Below, piece by piece: positions 53,256 to 60,887 of a stretch of DNA of 64,000 nt. This stretch comes from JAHRVQ01 sp051278195 (GTDB lineage: Bacteria; Pseudomonadota; Gammaproteobacteria; Pseudomonadales; Azotimanducaceae). The notes under the pieces were generated by a model. That model saw only the letters and a list, made by a program, of their open reading frames with translations. It did not search any database and was not told the DNA's origin. The first letter of the stretch is position 1. The number at the start of each line of letters is the position of its first letter. The DNA lies in NCBI GenBank assembly GCA_051278195.1, contig JBNMQM010000001.1, forward strand, positions 62,001-126,000, written 5' to 3'. Both the position numbers and the translations under genes were made by a program.

Positions 53256-54233
53256 TTACCCTCTTCTTGGTAGGTTGGCCGAGTCGTAGCATCGATCGAT
53301 AACGGTCATTTGCTTCACTGCATCTTGTGCATCGGTCAGTGGCGGTTCTCCGGTTTCAACCGCATGAATAAAGGCGTCCAACTGATAGCTGTAGGTCGGT
53401 CGCCGATCGAATGTCAGATGTTTTCGTTTACCGTCGATCTCTGTTGTTAATAGGTGGCCCATTTGTGGCGCAAGTGGATTGCGAACTGTCATGACTCCCT
53501 GGGTGCCCTTGACGTTTATCTCGGCGCGAAACTGGCCGTTTGGCCTCATGTCGCCAAGTATTTTGGCGGTAATGTTGCCGGGTAATGTCATCTTGGCTTC
53601 TAACATCATGTCCACATTTGGCGGTCCAGTTTCGGCATGGGCGCTGATCTCAAGGGGTTCAGTACCGGTCAGATGCCGAACCCAGGAAATCGGATAGCAA
53701 CCAATGTCCATCGTAACCCCGCCGGCGGTTTCGAAATGTAAGCGTATATCGTCGGAGTTTGGCATGCCTGGCACGCTAAATATCGCCTCTACAGATTCAA
53801 TCTGACCAAGCGTGCCGCTGTCATAGATTTCTTTCGCGTGGATAAACAACGGATGGTATCGGTAATGAAAAGCATCCATGAGTATTAAGCCTTGCTCTTC
53901 AGCAACCTTTGCCATGCAACGTGCCTCATCGGCATTGCAGGCCAGGGACTTCTCGCAGAGCACGTGCTTGCCAGCTTCAAGCGCGGCAATTGACCAGGTT
54001 TTGTGGTGAGAGATCGGTAGTGGATTATAGATGGCATTGCAGCTGGTGTGATCAATAACCGCCTGATAATCATTGACGACATTGGGGATTTTTTGGTGAT
54101 GCGCGAAGCCTTCGGCTCTGTCCCGTGATCTTGCGCCAATGACATTAACGTTGGCCCGCGGCTCGTTCATGCATGGGTGAATCAAAGCAAGCGGCGTGAT
54201 ATCCGCAGCACCGAGTGCGCCAAAGTTGATCAC
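53256..54233 (-). CDS. Gfo/Idh/MocA-family oxidoreductase
   Basis: An NAD(P)-dependent sugar or polyol dehydrogenase, 325 residues. The Rossmann start FGALGAADITPLAL, the catalytic lysine in VLCEKSLACNADEA, and the C-terminal sheet beginning MDIGCYPISWVRHLTG are typical. The GTG start at 54233 overlaps the hydrolase stop (GTGA). Products of this family are often lactones or ketones, consistent with the lactonase two genes down. Confidence 0.9.
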   Translation of the reverse strand: MINFGALGAADITPLALIHPCMNEPRANVNVIGARSRDRAEGFAHHQKIPNVVNDYQAVIDHTSCNAIYNPLPISHHKTWSIAALEAGKHVLCEKSLACNADEARCMAKVAEEQGLILMDAFHYRYHPLFIHAKEIYDSGTLGQIESVEAIFSVPGMPNSDDIRLHFETAGGVTMDIGCYPISWVRHLTGTEPLEISAHAETGPPNVDMMLEAKMTLPGNITAKILGDMRPNGQFRAEINVKGTQGVMTVRNPLAPQMGHLLTTEIDGKRKHLTFDRRPTYSYQLDAFIHAVETGEPPLTDAQDAVKQMTVIDRCYDSANLPRRG

Positions 54234-55057
54234 AGTTTTGTTGCCGCCAGGGCCATCAATTTCGCGGCAGTTAAGGGGCCATATTGTAGAAACTGATCGA
54301 TCGCCTCGGCGACGGCATCCGGCTCGTGAACCGCTGTCTCATGACCGGCCCGAGATAGAACGTGTAAGCTGGCATCGGCTAACAGGCTGTAGTCTCTGAG
54401 ATTGGCCTCAAGTAAGTGGTCAACACCGCCGGTGATCATGAGTGCCGGAATCTGGATCTCTCCGAGGCGGTCTTCGACATCCAACTGATGCATGGTTTCT
54501 AGCCCTCCGAGCAAATGCCCTTCAGATACACCGAGCAGGTGGTCGACCCGACTTTCAAACCAGGCATCGGTTTGGACGTCAGGACGGAACTGTGCGGCGA
54601 CCATTTCTTTTAGAAAGTAGGCCCGATCGCCACGCCGTCTCGCGGCGAGTCGCTGCTCGATCATCTCGTCGGTTGGCAGGTTAGCAGTGCCCCGCGCGGG
54701 AATAGGTGCCATCAAGATCAGGTTATCGATGCGCTTGGTATGTTCCAATGCCAATGTGTAGCCAATACCGCCACCCATGCTGTGCCCGGCATAGCTAACG
54801 CTGTCGAGTTTCAGGTGATCTAGCATACCAACCACGTCGTTCGCATATTGCTTCAGATTATAACCGTCAGCGGTATGTTCGCTTTCACCAGTTCCTCGGC
54901 ATTCCATCAGGATGACTTGATAGCGATTCTTGAGGCGTTCTGCAACTGGCTGCCAGTTCACTCGCGATGCGGTGTAACCATGGTGTAGGAGCAAAGGCTT
55001 GCCTTGTCCGCTGACCTCATACCAGAGGTTAGCGCCGTTAATGTTGGCCGTTGGCAT
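54230..55057 (-). CDS. alpha/beta hydrolase
   Basis: A 275-residue alpha/beta-hydrolase. The nucleophile elbow is YAGHSMGGGIGYTLAL, the acid is likely in ITGGVDHLLEAN, and the base is in SRAGHETAVHEPDAV. The N-terminal KPLLLHHGYTASRVNW carries the oxyanion segment. First gene of the four-gene minus-strand unit, divergent from the flavin monooxygenase. Substrate could be an ester or lactone; not deducible. Confidence 0.9.
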   Translation of the reverse strand: MPTANINGANLWYEVSGQGKPLLLHHGYTASRVNWQPVAERLKNRYQVILMECRGTGESEHTADGYNLKQYANDVVGMLDHLKLDSVSYAGHSMGGGIGYTLALEHTKRIDNLILMAPIPARGTANLPTDEMIEQRLAARRRGDRAYFLKEMVAAQFRPDVQTDAWFESRVDHLLGVSEGHLLGGLETMHQLDVEDRLGEIQIPALMITGGVDHLLEANLRDYSLLADASLHVLSRAGHETAVHEPDAVAEAIDQFLQYGPLTAAKLMALAATKL

Positions 55058-55189
55058 GCTGCGGTCCTTTATATTTTATTTTCTAACAAGACAGTATAAA
55101 CGGTTCATGCCTTGTCTGGGGATGCCTGTTGCGTGGAAAAAATCCAGCATGCATAGTCATGATCTGTTGCAGCGAGATTTGAGACGACA

Positions 55190-56443
55190 TTGAAAGTAGC
55201 GGTAATCGGCGCGGGCGCTGCCGGTCTTGTGACCGGGCGTGAGTTTCGTGATGCAGGACATGAAGTTAGACTATTCGAGCAGGGCAAGCGACTGGGGGGA
55301 ATCTGGGCGTATGAGTCGTCGGTTGAGGACGATCTGCTGGGCTTGAACCCCAGTACACCGATCTATTCTTCTATCTACGATAATCTTCGTACCAATCTGC
55401 CCTCAGATTTAATGGCGTTTATTGACTATCCATTTGACGAGGCCGGCGGCGGTCAAGCTGAGTGGCCACGATATCCCCATCACAGCTGCGTTTTGACCTA
55501 TCTGCAAAATTTCGCTCGAAATTTTGAATTGGAATCGTTAGTTTCGTTTGAGTCGAAAGTAGAATCTGCGGTGCCAGAGCAGAACGGACAATCCTGGCGA
55601 ATCACTGTTAGCAGCGGCGAAATCGCGCAGTTCGATGCTGTGGCCGTATGCAGCGGCCATTTTTCTAAACCGAGGCTGCTGCCAATAACAGGTGCCGACA
55701 AGTTTGCGGGTCCGCGGATACACAGCCACAACTACCGTCGACCAGGAACTTTTTCCGGACAGCGTGTTGCCGTTATCGGCACGGGTGCATCAGGTGCTGA
55801 TATCGTGCAGGCGCTTGCCACGCAGGCCAAAGAAGTCATCTGGTGCGGTTTTGAAGAACCGTCGCCCAGGCGTTCAATATGGTGCTTGCCCCTGCCGGGT
55901 CGCATCAGTGAAACACAGCTACATTTTACCGATCCTGAAATGTCCGTCGAGATTGATTCGATCGTCTATTGCACGGGATACGAGTACCACATGCCATTTT
56001 TGGACGAGGCATTGGTGCAGGTCCAGGACAATTTTGTGTCGCCGCTTTATCGGGATATTGTTGCGCCAGCATGGACCCGTCTCGGATTGATAGGCCTACC
56101 ATTTTTAGTGGTGCCTTTCCCGCTTTATGCCATGCAGGCTCGATGGTTTGTCAGTGTTATAGGCGGGCGTGTTCAGTTGCCCAGTAAGGATAAAATGTTG
56201 GCGGAGAGTCAGGCAGAAAAACGACTATTGCTAGATGCCGGCGTCAAACAGCGACATCTGCATCGTTTAGGTGAACGCCAAGAAGATTACTACAACTCTT
56301 TGGCCAGAGACTGCGGCGAACCGCTTCTCCCTGCGTGGTTCGGTAAGTTAGCCACTGAAGCCCAGGAATCGAGGCAGCGAAATCCGTCGGGCTTTAGAGA
56401 TGAAGTGCTCGCTCTACCCAAGCAGAAGCCTCGAGTTATTTAG
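55190..56443 (+). CDS. flavin-containing monooxygenase
   Basis: An FAD/NADPH enzyme of 417 residues. FAD motif VIGAGAAGLVTGREF at the N-terminus with EQGKRLGGIWAY, the FMO identifying region GPRIHSHNYRRPGTFSGQRV, and the NADPH motif VIGTGASGADIVQALA directly after it. The region is slightly shorter than eukaryotic FMOs. TTG 55190 is the start, with no better ATG. Typical substrates are amines and sulfides, including trimethylamine in marine bacteria; this one is unknown. Its stop codon is the first codon of an 18-base tandem repeat. Confidence 0.9.
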   Translation: MKVAVIGAGAAGLVTGREFRDAGHEVRLFEQGKRLGGIWAYESSVEDDLLGLNPSTPIYSSIYDNLRTNLPSDLMAFIDYPFDEAGGGQAEWPRYPHHSCVLTYLQNFARNFELESLVSFESKVESAVPEQNGQSWRITVSSGEIAQFDAVAVCSGHFSKPRLLPITGADKFAGPRIHSHNYRRPGTFSGQRVAVIGTGASGADIVQALATQAKEVIWCGFEEPSPRRSIWCLPLPGRISETQLHFTDPEMSVEIDSIVYCTGYEYHMPFLDEALVQVQDNFVSPLYRDIVAPAWTRLGLIGLPFLVVPFPLYAMQARWFVSVIGGRVQLPSKDKMLAESQAEKRLLLDAGVKQRHLHRLGERQEDYYNSLARDCGEPLLPAWFGKLATEAQESRQRNPSGFRDEVLALPKQKPRVI

Positions 56444-56584
56444 AAGCCCTTAGCGGAATAGAAGCCCTTAGCGGGTTGAAAGCCCTTAGCGGAATAGAAG
56501 CCCTTAGCGGAATAGAAGCCCTTAGCGGGTTGAAAGCCCTTAGCGGAATAGAAGCCCTTAGCAGGTTGAAAGCCCTTAGCGAGA
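56441..56584. repeat. 18-bp tandem repeat (eight units) between convergent genes
   Basis: Eight contiguous 18-base units of the type tagaagcccttagcggaa fill the space from the FMO stop codon to four bases before the MFS stop. Two alternating variants (ending ggaa or gggt) occur. In another frame it encodes a six-residue repeat (ALSGIE), but with no ribosome site. Half of the units can form a weak five-pair hairpin. Confidence 0.92.
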
Positions 56585-56587
56585 ATG

Positions 56588-57811
56588 TCAGCGGGCGAGG
56601 CTCTTCAAGCGAACTGCTCCAATCCCCGTTAGGATTGCGACCGCCGTCAGGAAATACAGGCTGGCATTGAAACCGCCGGTATAGTCAAAAAACAAACCCA
56701 TGGTCACCGGCCCGAGTACGCCACCGACTTCTGCCGCAGAGAAAAAGAATCCACTGGCGACACCCGCGTATCGCTCGCCAATTGCCGGTAACTCGACCAG
56801 GGTGAGAATAAGGATTGTCATCAGTGCAGACCTCGCAATCCCTTGCAGAAACAGTCCGGTGAACAGTGCCGGTGCTTCTTGAAATTGCAGCAGAAAACTA
56901 GCACTGGCAGCACAAGCGCAAAGTACGATCAGTATATTAAAGCGTCGTTCTGGTGTTGCCAGTCGCGGAATCAACAAGGAGCCAACGATGCCAATCACGG
57001 TCGGTATCGCTGCCCAGTATCCCGCCTCGGTATAGCTCATGCCGCCAGAGCGAAGCAGTTCGGGGAGCCAATTACTGAGGCCATGGTTAATCAGGAATAC
57101 ACCCACGCTCATAAACAGCACGATCACAACGGCCGGTTCCTTAGCAATTATGCGAAAGACTTGAAGTTGGCCAAGTGCGGGGCCGGTGGCAAGTGGGTCA
57201 GGTGGTAGTGCACTCTTGTGGCTCGAGACGGCAAACCAGATTAAGGCGAAGAGGCCACTGACCGCGGCCCACAAAAACATAATGTTTCGCCAGTCGTAGT
57301 CCAACCCTGGGAGTAGTACTGAGTGCGTCAGTGTCAGTGAGATGATGCCGCCAATCGCTGGGCCCGTCATATAGATGCCCATGGCAAGACCTCGGCTTGA
57401 GCCTGTAAAAAGCCCCGTCACCACCTTCGGCGCACCAGCAGAAATGATAGGGCCGCCAATACCGAAGATCATCACCGCGGCCATCATGCTGTAGAAGTCA
57501 GTCGCGACGCCTCTTGCTAATAGCGAGCAGGTGATGATCAGGCCGCCGATGAGCAACGCGTATTTCGCACCAATTTTATCTAACAGGATTCCACAGGGGA
57601 TCGCAGAGCCGATATAGACGAATTGCCAGATGCCGAGTATCAGCCCCATCGCGGTGTAGCTGATGTCGAGGTCTGCGCGTATGTATTCAACGAGCGGCGC
57701 TATGCTAGTGACGGCCAGCCCAAAGGCTGCATAGAGTAACCAGACCCCAGCAAGCATGACCCAGCGATAGTGCGTTGGTTTTCCTTGTACTTCAGTCAAT
57801 GGATCCGTCAC
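56588..57811 (-). CDS. major facilitator superfamily transporter
   Basis: A 407-residue, twelve-helix MFS permease. The first loop has GILLDKIGAKYALLIGG, the family's cytoplasmic motif, and the C-terminal half repeats the fold. It resembles cyanate/nitrate- or oxalate/formate-type members more than sugar porters, but the cargo is unknown. It is divergent from the deazaflavin-type reductase with a 56-base gap, so the two may share regulation. Confidence 0.9.
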   Translation of the reverse strand: MTDPLTEVQGKPTHYRWVMLAGVWLLYAAFGLAVTSIAPLVEYIRADLDISYTAMGLILGIWQFVYIGSAIPCGILLDKIGAKYALLIGGLIITCSLLARGVATDFYSMMAAVMIFGIGGPIISAGAPKVVTGLFTGSSRGLAMGIYMTGPAIGGIISLTLTHSVLLPGLDYDWRNIMFLWAAVSGLFALIWFAVSSHKSALPPDPLATGPALGQLQVFRIIAKEPAVVIVLFMSVGVFLINHGLSNWLPELLRSGGMSYTEAGYWAAIPTVIGIVGSLLIPRLATPERRFNILIVLCACAASASFLLQFQEAPALFTGLFLQGIARSALMTILILTLVELPAIGERYAGVASGFFFSAAEVGGVLGPVTMGLFFDYTGGFNASLYFLTAVAILTGIGAVRLKSLAR

Positions 57812-57867
57812 TTTACCGATTGGGTCATTCTGTTATGCTCGGCGCATACTACTAAGAGGCCTGACGA

Positions 57868-58308
57868 ATGACCAATTTTAGCGAGATACCGTGGATTGCG
57901 TCCCATATAGAACTTTATAAAACGGACCCTGAAAAAGCCCATTATTGGGATTCCAGTGAGTTGGGAGGGCCAGGTGTATTGCCGACTTTGCTACTGACAA
58001 CTACCGGTAGAAAGTCTGGTGAGCCTCGCCTAGCGCCGCTGATATACGGCGAGCATGGCACCAGCTTTGTGATCATTGCGTCAAAGGGCGGTATGCCTAC
58101 GCACCCAATTTGGTATTTGAATATCGAAGCCAATTCAGGCTGTGAAATTCAAGTTGGTGCACGTCATTTCAACGTCAAGGCGAGGGTCGCCGAAGGCGAA
58201 GAGCGAGAGACCATCTGGAACCATATGATTCAGGTTTATGCGCCTTATATCGATTATCAAAAAGGTACGGATAGAAAAATTCCGGTTGTTGTACTAGATC
58301 CCATCTAG
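57868..58308 (+). CDS. deazaflavin-dependent nitroreductase family protein
   Basis: A 146-residue split-barrel protein with LLLTTTGRKSGEPRLAPLIY, FVIIASKGGMPTHPIWYLN and GARHFNVKARV, the core of the Ddn/DUF385 family that in actinobacteria uses F420H2. In a gammaproteobacterium the cofactor may instead be FMN or another flavin; F420 genes are not in this window. Likely a small quinone or nitro reductase. Confidence 0.85.
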   Translation: MTNFSEIPWIASHIELYKTDPEKAHYWDSSELGGPGVLPTLLLTTTGRKSGEPRLAPLIYGEHGTSFVIIASKGGMPTHPIWYLNIEANSGCEIQVGARHFNVKARVAEGEERETIWNHMIQVYAPYIDYQKGTDRKIPVVVLDPI

Positions 58309-58367
58309 CATCTAACTTTTTGCAATGAACCACTAATACTGCGCATTTAGTACCGATGATTCGGTGG

Positions 58368-58838
58368 TCACGGTACTGGTATATGTTGAAAAGTGGCGGC
58401 AACGAGATCGCGGTCCTCACTCGATTTAATTTGACCTAAGGTATCCTGAGCTAATTGGTACAAGGTGGCATGCTGGACGATATCGGCAGTCAGTTTGGCC
58501 GCGTGTGCCAGGATACCGTGAGCCAATGCTAGCTCCGAGGGGTCAGTGGGATGTCAGGTAAAATAGTCGTGCATGATCTTGCCAAATCTGAGCGCGAGGG
58601 TGGGGCTTCCTGCTAAACAATGGGCCTCGGCTAAAAACATAGTCGCACGCATGTGATTCGACTCCGCGCCCGCTTCTTGCCAGTCAAGTGCTGCTGCATG
58701 GGCAAGGTCTAATAGCTGTTTGTCCTGGTCGGCTGTTCTTGCTGTCACCGTGAGGTCCCAGGCTAGATTGTTGCTCTTGATCGCGAAGTAGCGATGCCAT
58801 GCTGCCTGGGTACTGTCTTGTGGGAAATTGCTCCCCAG
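58368..58838 (-). pseudogene. conserved hypothetical protein with an in-frame stop
   Basis: One minus-strand frame from about 58838 to TGA 58368-58370 encodes a continuous family-like protein (AWHRYFAIKSNNLAWDL, LLDLAHAAALDWQEAG, then LALAHGILAHAAKL, ending VAATFQHIPVP), broken only by TGA at 58554-58556. The flanks join well across that codon, as if CGA became TGA. I recall relatives of about 150 residues with helical, TPR-like repeats and no known function. The start codon is not evident, so the 5' end may also be lost. Confidence 0.65.
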
Positions 58839-58852
58839 TCAGAAGCGCTCAA

Positions 58853-59923
58853 TTAAGCCAACTTGCCTCGAATTTCTGCTACTTCGGCGTTCAGGACGGA
58901 AATCAATTCGGCGGCTGGCATCTGGCGAAAAAGGCCGACACCCTGTCCAGCCCACATGACCAAAAAATCCGAGTTGTTTGCTTTAGTCGCCGCTTTTCGC
59001 AGTGGCGCCGACATTGAATAGTGTAATGGATAAGGTAGGAGCGGCTCGGTCAACGACTCCACCTCAGTGATGTAACGATTGCGTAGCCCTCGAGCGGGTT
59101 TGCCGGAGATGGCTCTAGTGACGACGGTATCTGACGCCGTTGAATGGGCTAACCCTTCCTTCCAGGCCTTGTTGAGGCCTAGTTCGTCACAGCCAAGAAA
59201 TGCTGAGCCCATTTGTACGGCACTTGCCCCTAATGCTGCGCAAGCCACAATGCCACGGCCATCCATAATGCCGCCTGCGGCAATCACCGGAGTCGCCACT
59301 CGATCGACCACTTGAGGCACCAGTGCCAGGGTGCCAATCAATGCGTGTTCTGCTGAACCGATGAATGTCCCTCGGTGTCCGCCCGCCTCTGCCCCCTGAG
59401 CAATAATGGCATCCACGCCTAGGCTATCGAGATACTGTGCCTCATCAACAGTGGTCGCGCTGCAAAGCACTTTGAGGCCTGCTTTATGGATCGCATCAAC
59501 TTGATGTGCCTCGATGCCAAAATGAAAGCTAATCACCGGAACCTGTTCGTCTATCAGGATCTGCAGCTGATCGTCGGCAGGGCCAAACAGAGATTGCGGT
59601 TTCGGTATGTCGCCAAGCTCAAGTTCCCGATGAAAGCTTGTTAATAGTTCAAGGTACCCGTCGCCAGGCGCTGCCCGGGCGTCAAATTTCTCAGTTGCCG
59701 TGGCGAACAGGTTTATATTGAACGGTTTAGCCGTGAGTGAGCGAATTGCCCGAATCGTTTCGCGGAGCGCATCCGTCGACAGTGGCGCTGCGCCGTAACT
59801 GCCTAGTCCCCCAGCATTGCTAATGGCAGCGACCATTATAGGGTTTGAACTACCTGCCATGGGTGCTTGGATGATGGGGTGTTCAATGTCAAGTAGGGTT
59901 TGGATACGTTTATCTTGCCACAT
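58853..59923 (-). CDS. nitronate monooxygenase
   Basis: An FMN-dependent TIM-barrel enzyme of 356 residues that oxidises toxic nitronates such as propionate 3-nitronate. Family marks are PIIQAPMAGSSNPIMVAAIS, AGGLGSYGAAPLS and the catalytic histidine in IAQGAEAGGHRG, with AAGGIMDGRGIVACAALGA in the phosphate-binding region. Its 3' end lies close to the broken 58.4-58.8 kb gene. It appears single and intact. Confidence 0.92.
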   Translation of the reverse strand: MWQDKRIQTLLDIEHPIIQAPMAGSSNPIMVAAISNAGGLGSYGAAPLSTDALRETIRAIRSLTAKPFNINLFATATEKFDARAAPGDGYLELLTSFHRELELGDIPKPQSLFGPADDQLQILIDEQVPVISFHFGIEAHQVDAIHKAGLKVLCSATTVDEAQYLDSLGVDAIIAQGAEAGGHRGTFIGSAEHALIGTLALVPQVVDRVATPVIAAGGIMDGRGIVACAALGASAVQMGSAFLGCDELGLNKAWKEGLAHSTASDTVVTRAISGKPARGLRNRYITEVESLTEPLLPYPLHYSMSAPLRKAATKANNSDFLVMWAGQGVGLFRQMPAAELISVLNAEVAEIRGKLA

Positions 59924-60025
59924 CGGTATAGGTACCTTGCACGTTTAGCCTTGTATCCTACCAAGCTTCGAGATCTGCTGGCAGGCTCGACATGTTTTGA
60001 CCTAAATGAGCCCTGCGGTGCGAAA

Positions 60026-60115
60026 ATGTTAATTGATACGGATACTGCTTCTGATGGAGCACTCGGCGTAGCGGTTTGGGGGTTGATGCAGTATGTTGAC
60101 GCTGTATGTCGATGA
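60026..60115 (+). pseudogene. possible nucleoside-hydrolase N-terminal remnant
   Basis: A short frame (29 residues) reads MLIDTDTASDGALGVAVWGL and then stops. DTDTASD is the calcium-binding start motif of inosine-uridine nucleoside hydrolases, though the second conserved Asp is Gly here. Nothing downstream continues the fold. It could equally be chance similarity in an intergenic region. Confidence 0.25.
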
Positions 60116-60141
60116 ATTCCTAAAAATACCGGGGGAGACAG

Positions 60142-60525
60142 ATGAACGCACATGACGAAGCCGGGCGGGCGCTCTTGTGCCAATGCCTTGTATCCGTATC
60201 TATGGCAGATGGTGATTTGGATGGTAGAGAGATTGCGACCATCGTTACAATCGTTGAACAAGTAACCGGCCAGGGTATTTCCGCTGATGACGTGGTGGTG
60301 GTGTCGATTGAATTGGGTGATTGGCGCGACTTTCAGGTCAGCCTGTCTGTTTTAGCAGAACCCCTCGAAAGCGGCTTTCGGTTGCAAATATTGAAAGCCT
60401 GCATACTCGTCGGCCGTGCCGATAGTGTGATGATCGATGCTGAAATTGAACGAATTTATGGTGTCGCAGAAGCGCTCAGTTTCACTCGCTCGGAGACAGA
60501 CGAACAGTTTAAGGTTATCAAATGA
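60142..60525 (+). CDS. TerB-like protein
   Basis: A 127-residue, all-helical protein with MADGDLDGREIATIV early and the second helical half later; acidic residues in ADGDLDGRE fit the TerB-like metal-associated domain. Such proteins are found in stress and membrane contexts. GGGGGAG lies six bases before ATG 60142. It overlaps the GFA gene by four bases, so the two are translationally coupled. Function unknown. Confidence 0.65.
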   Translation: MNAHDEAGRALLCQCLVSVSMADGDLDGREIATIVTIVEQVTGQGISADDVVVVSIELGDWRDFQVSLSVLAEPLESGFRLQILKACILVGRADSVMIDAEIERIYGVAEALSFTRSETDEQFKVIK

Positions 60526-60887
60526 ATCACCTACATGGCGCGTGCCATTGCGGCTCGGTCAAAATTTCGGTGGCCAACCGGCCTGCTTGGCTAACGTCAT
60601 GCAATTGTTCGTTATGCCACAGAGTAGGCAGCTTATGGCTTCACGATGAAATGGCCACCATCGAACTTGAGGTTGCTCCAGATGCCACCATTGGTTACCA
60701 GTCGGGAGACAAAACTCTGACGTTGCATACCTGCCGCACTTGCGGGTCTACTACACACTGGTTGCCAGTTGATCCGGTCAACACCACCCATATGGCAGTG
60801 AATGCCCGTATGTTTACTCAACAAGATATCAGCGACATTCCTATCAGACGATTTGATGGTGCTGAAACTTGGCAGTACTTGGACTAA
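60522..60887 (+). CDS. GFA-family (formaldehyde-activating-like) zinc protein
   Basis: A 121-residue protein with the GFA zinc motifs CHCGSV, SCNCSLCHR and CRTCGSTTH. These bind two zinc ions; the founding member joins glutathione and formaldehyde, but most homologues have unknown roles. The start overlaps the TerB-like stop (ATGA). The following PabB-PabC gene may begin within its last codons. Confidence 0.9.
   Translation: MNHLHGACHCGSVKISVANRPAWLTSCNCSLCHRVGSLWLHDEMATIELEVAPDATIGYQSGDKTLTLHTCRTCGSTTHWLPVDPVNTTHMAVNARMFTQQDISDIPIRRFDGAETWQYLD

Noticed and set aside
56441..56584. CRISPR-like array
   Set aside because: The 18-base units abut each other with no spacers; a minisatellite.
56476..56670. 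Open frame encoding a six-residue repeat (ALSGIE-type)
   Set aside because: It only translates the 18-bp tandem array, has no ribosome site and overlaps the end of the transporter gene.
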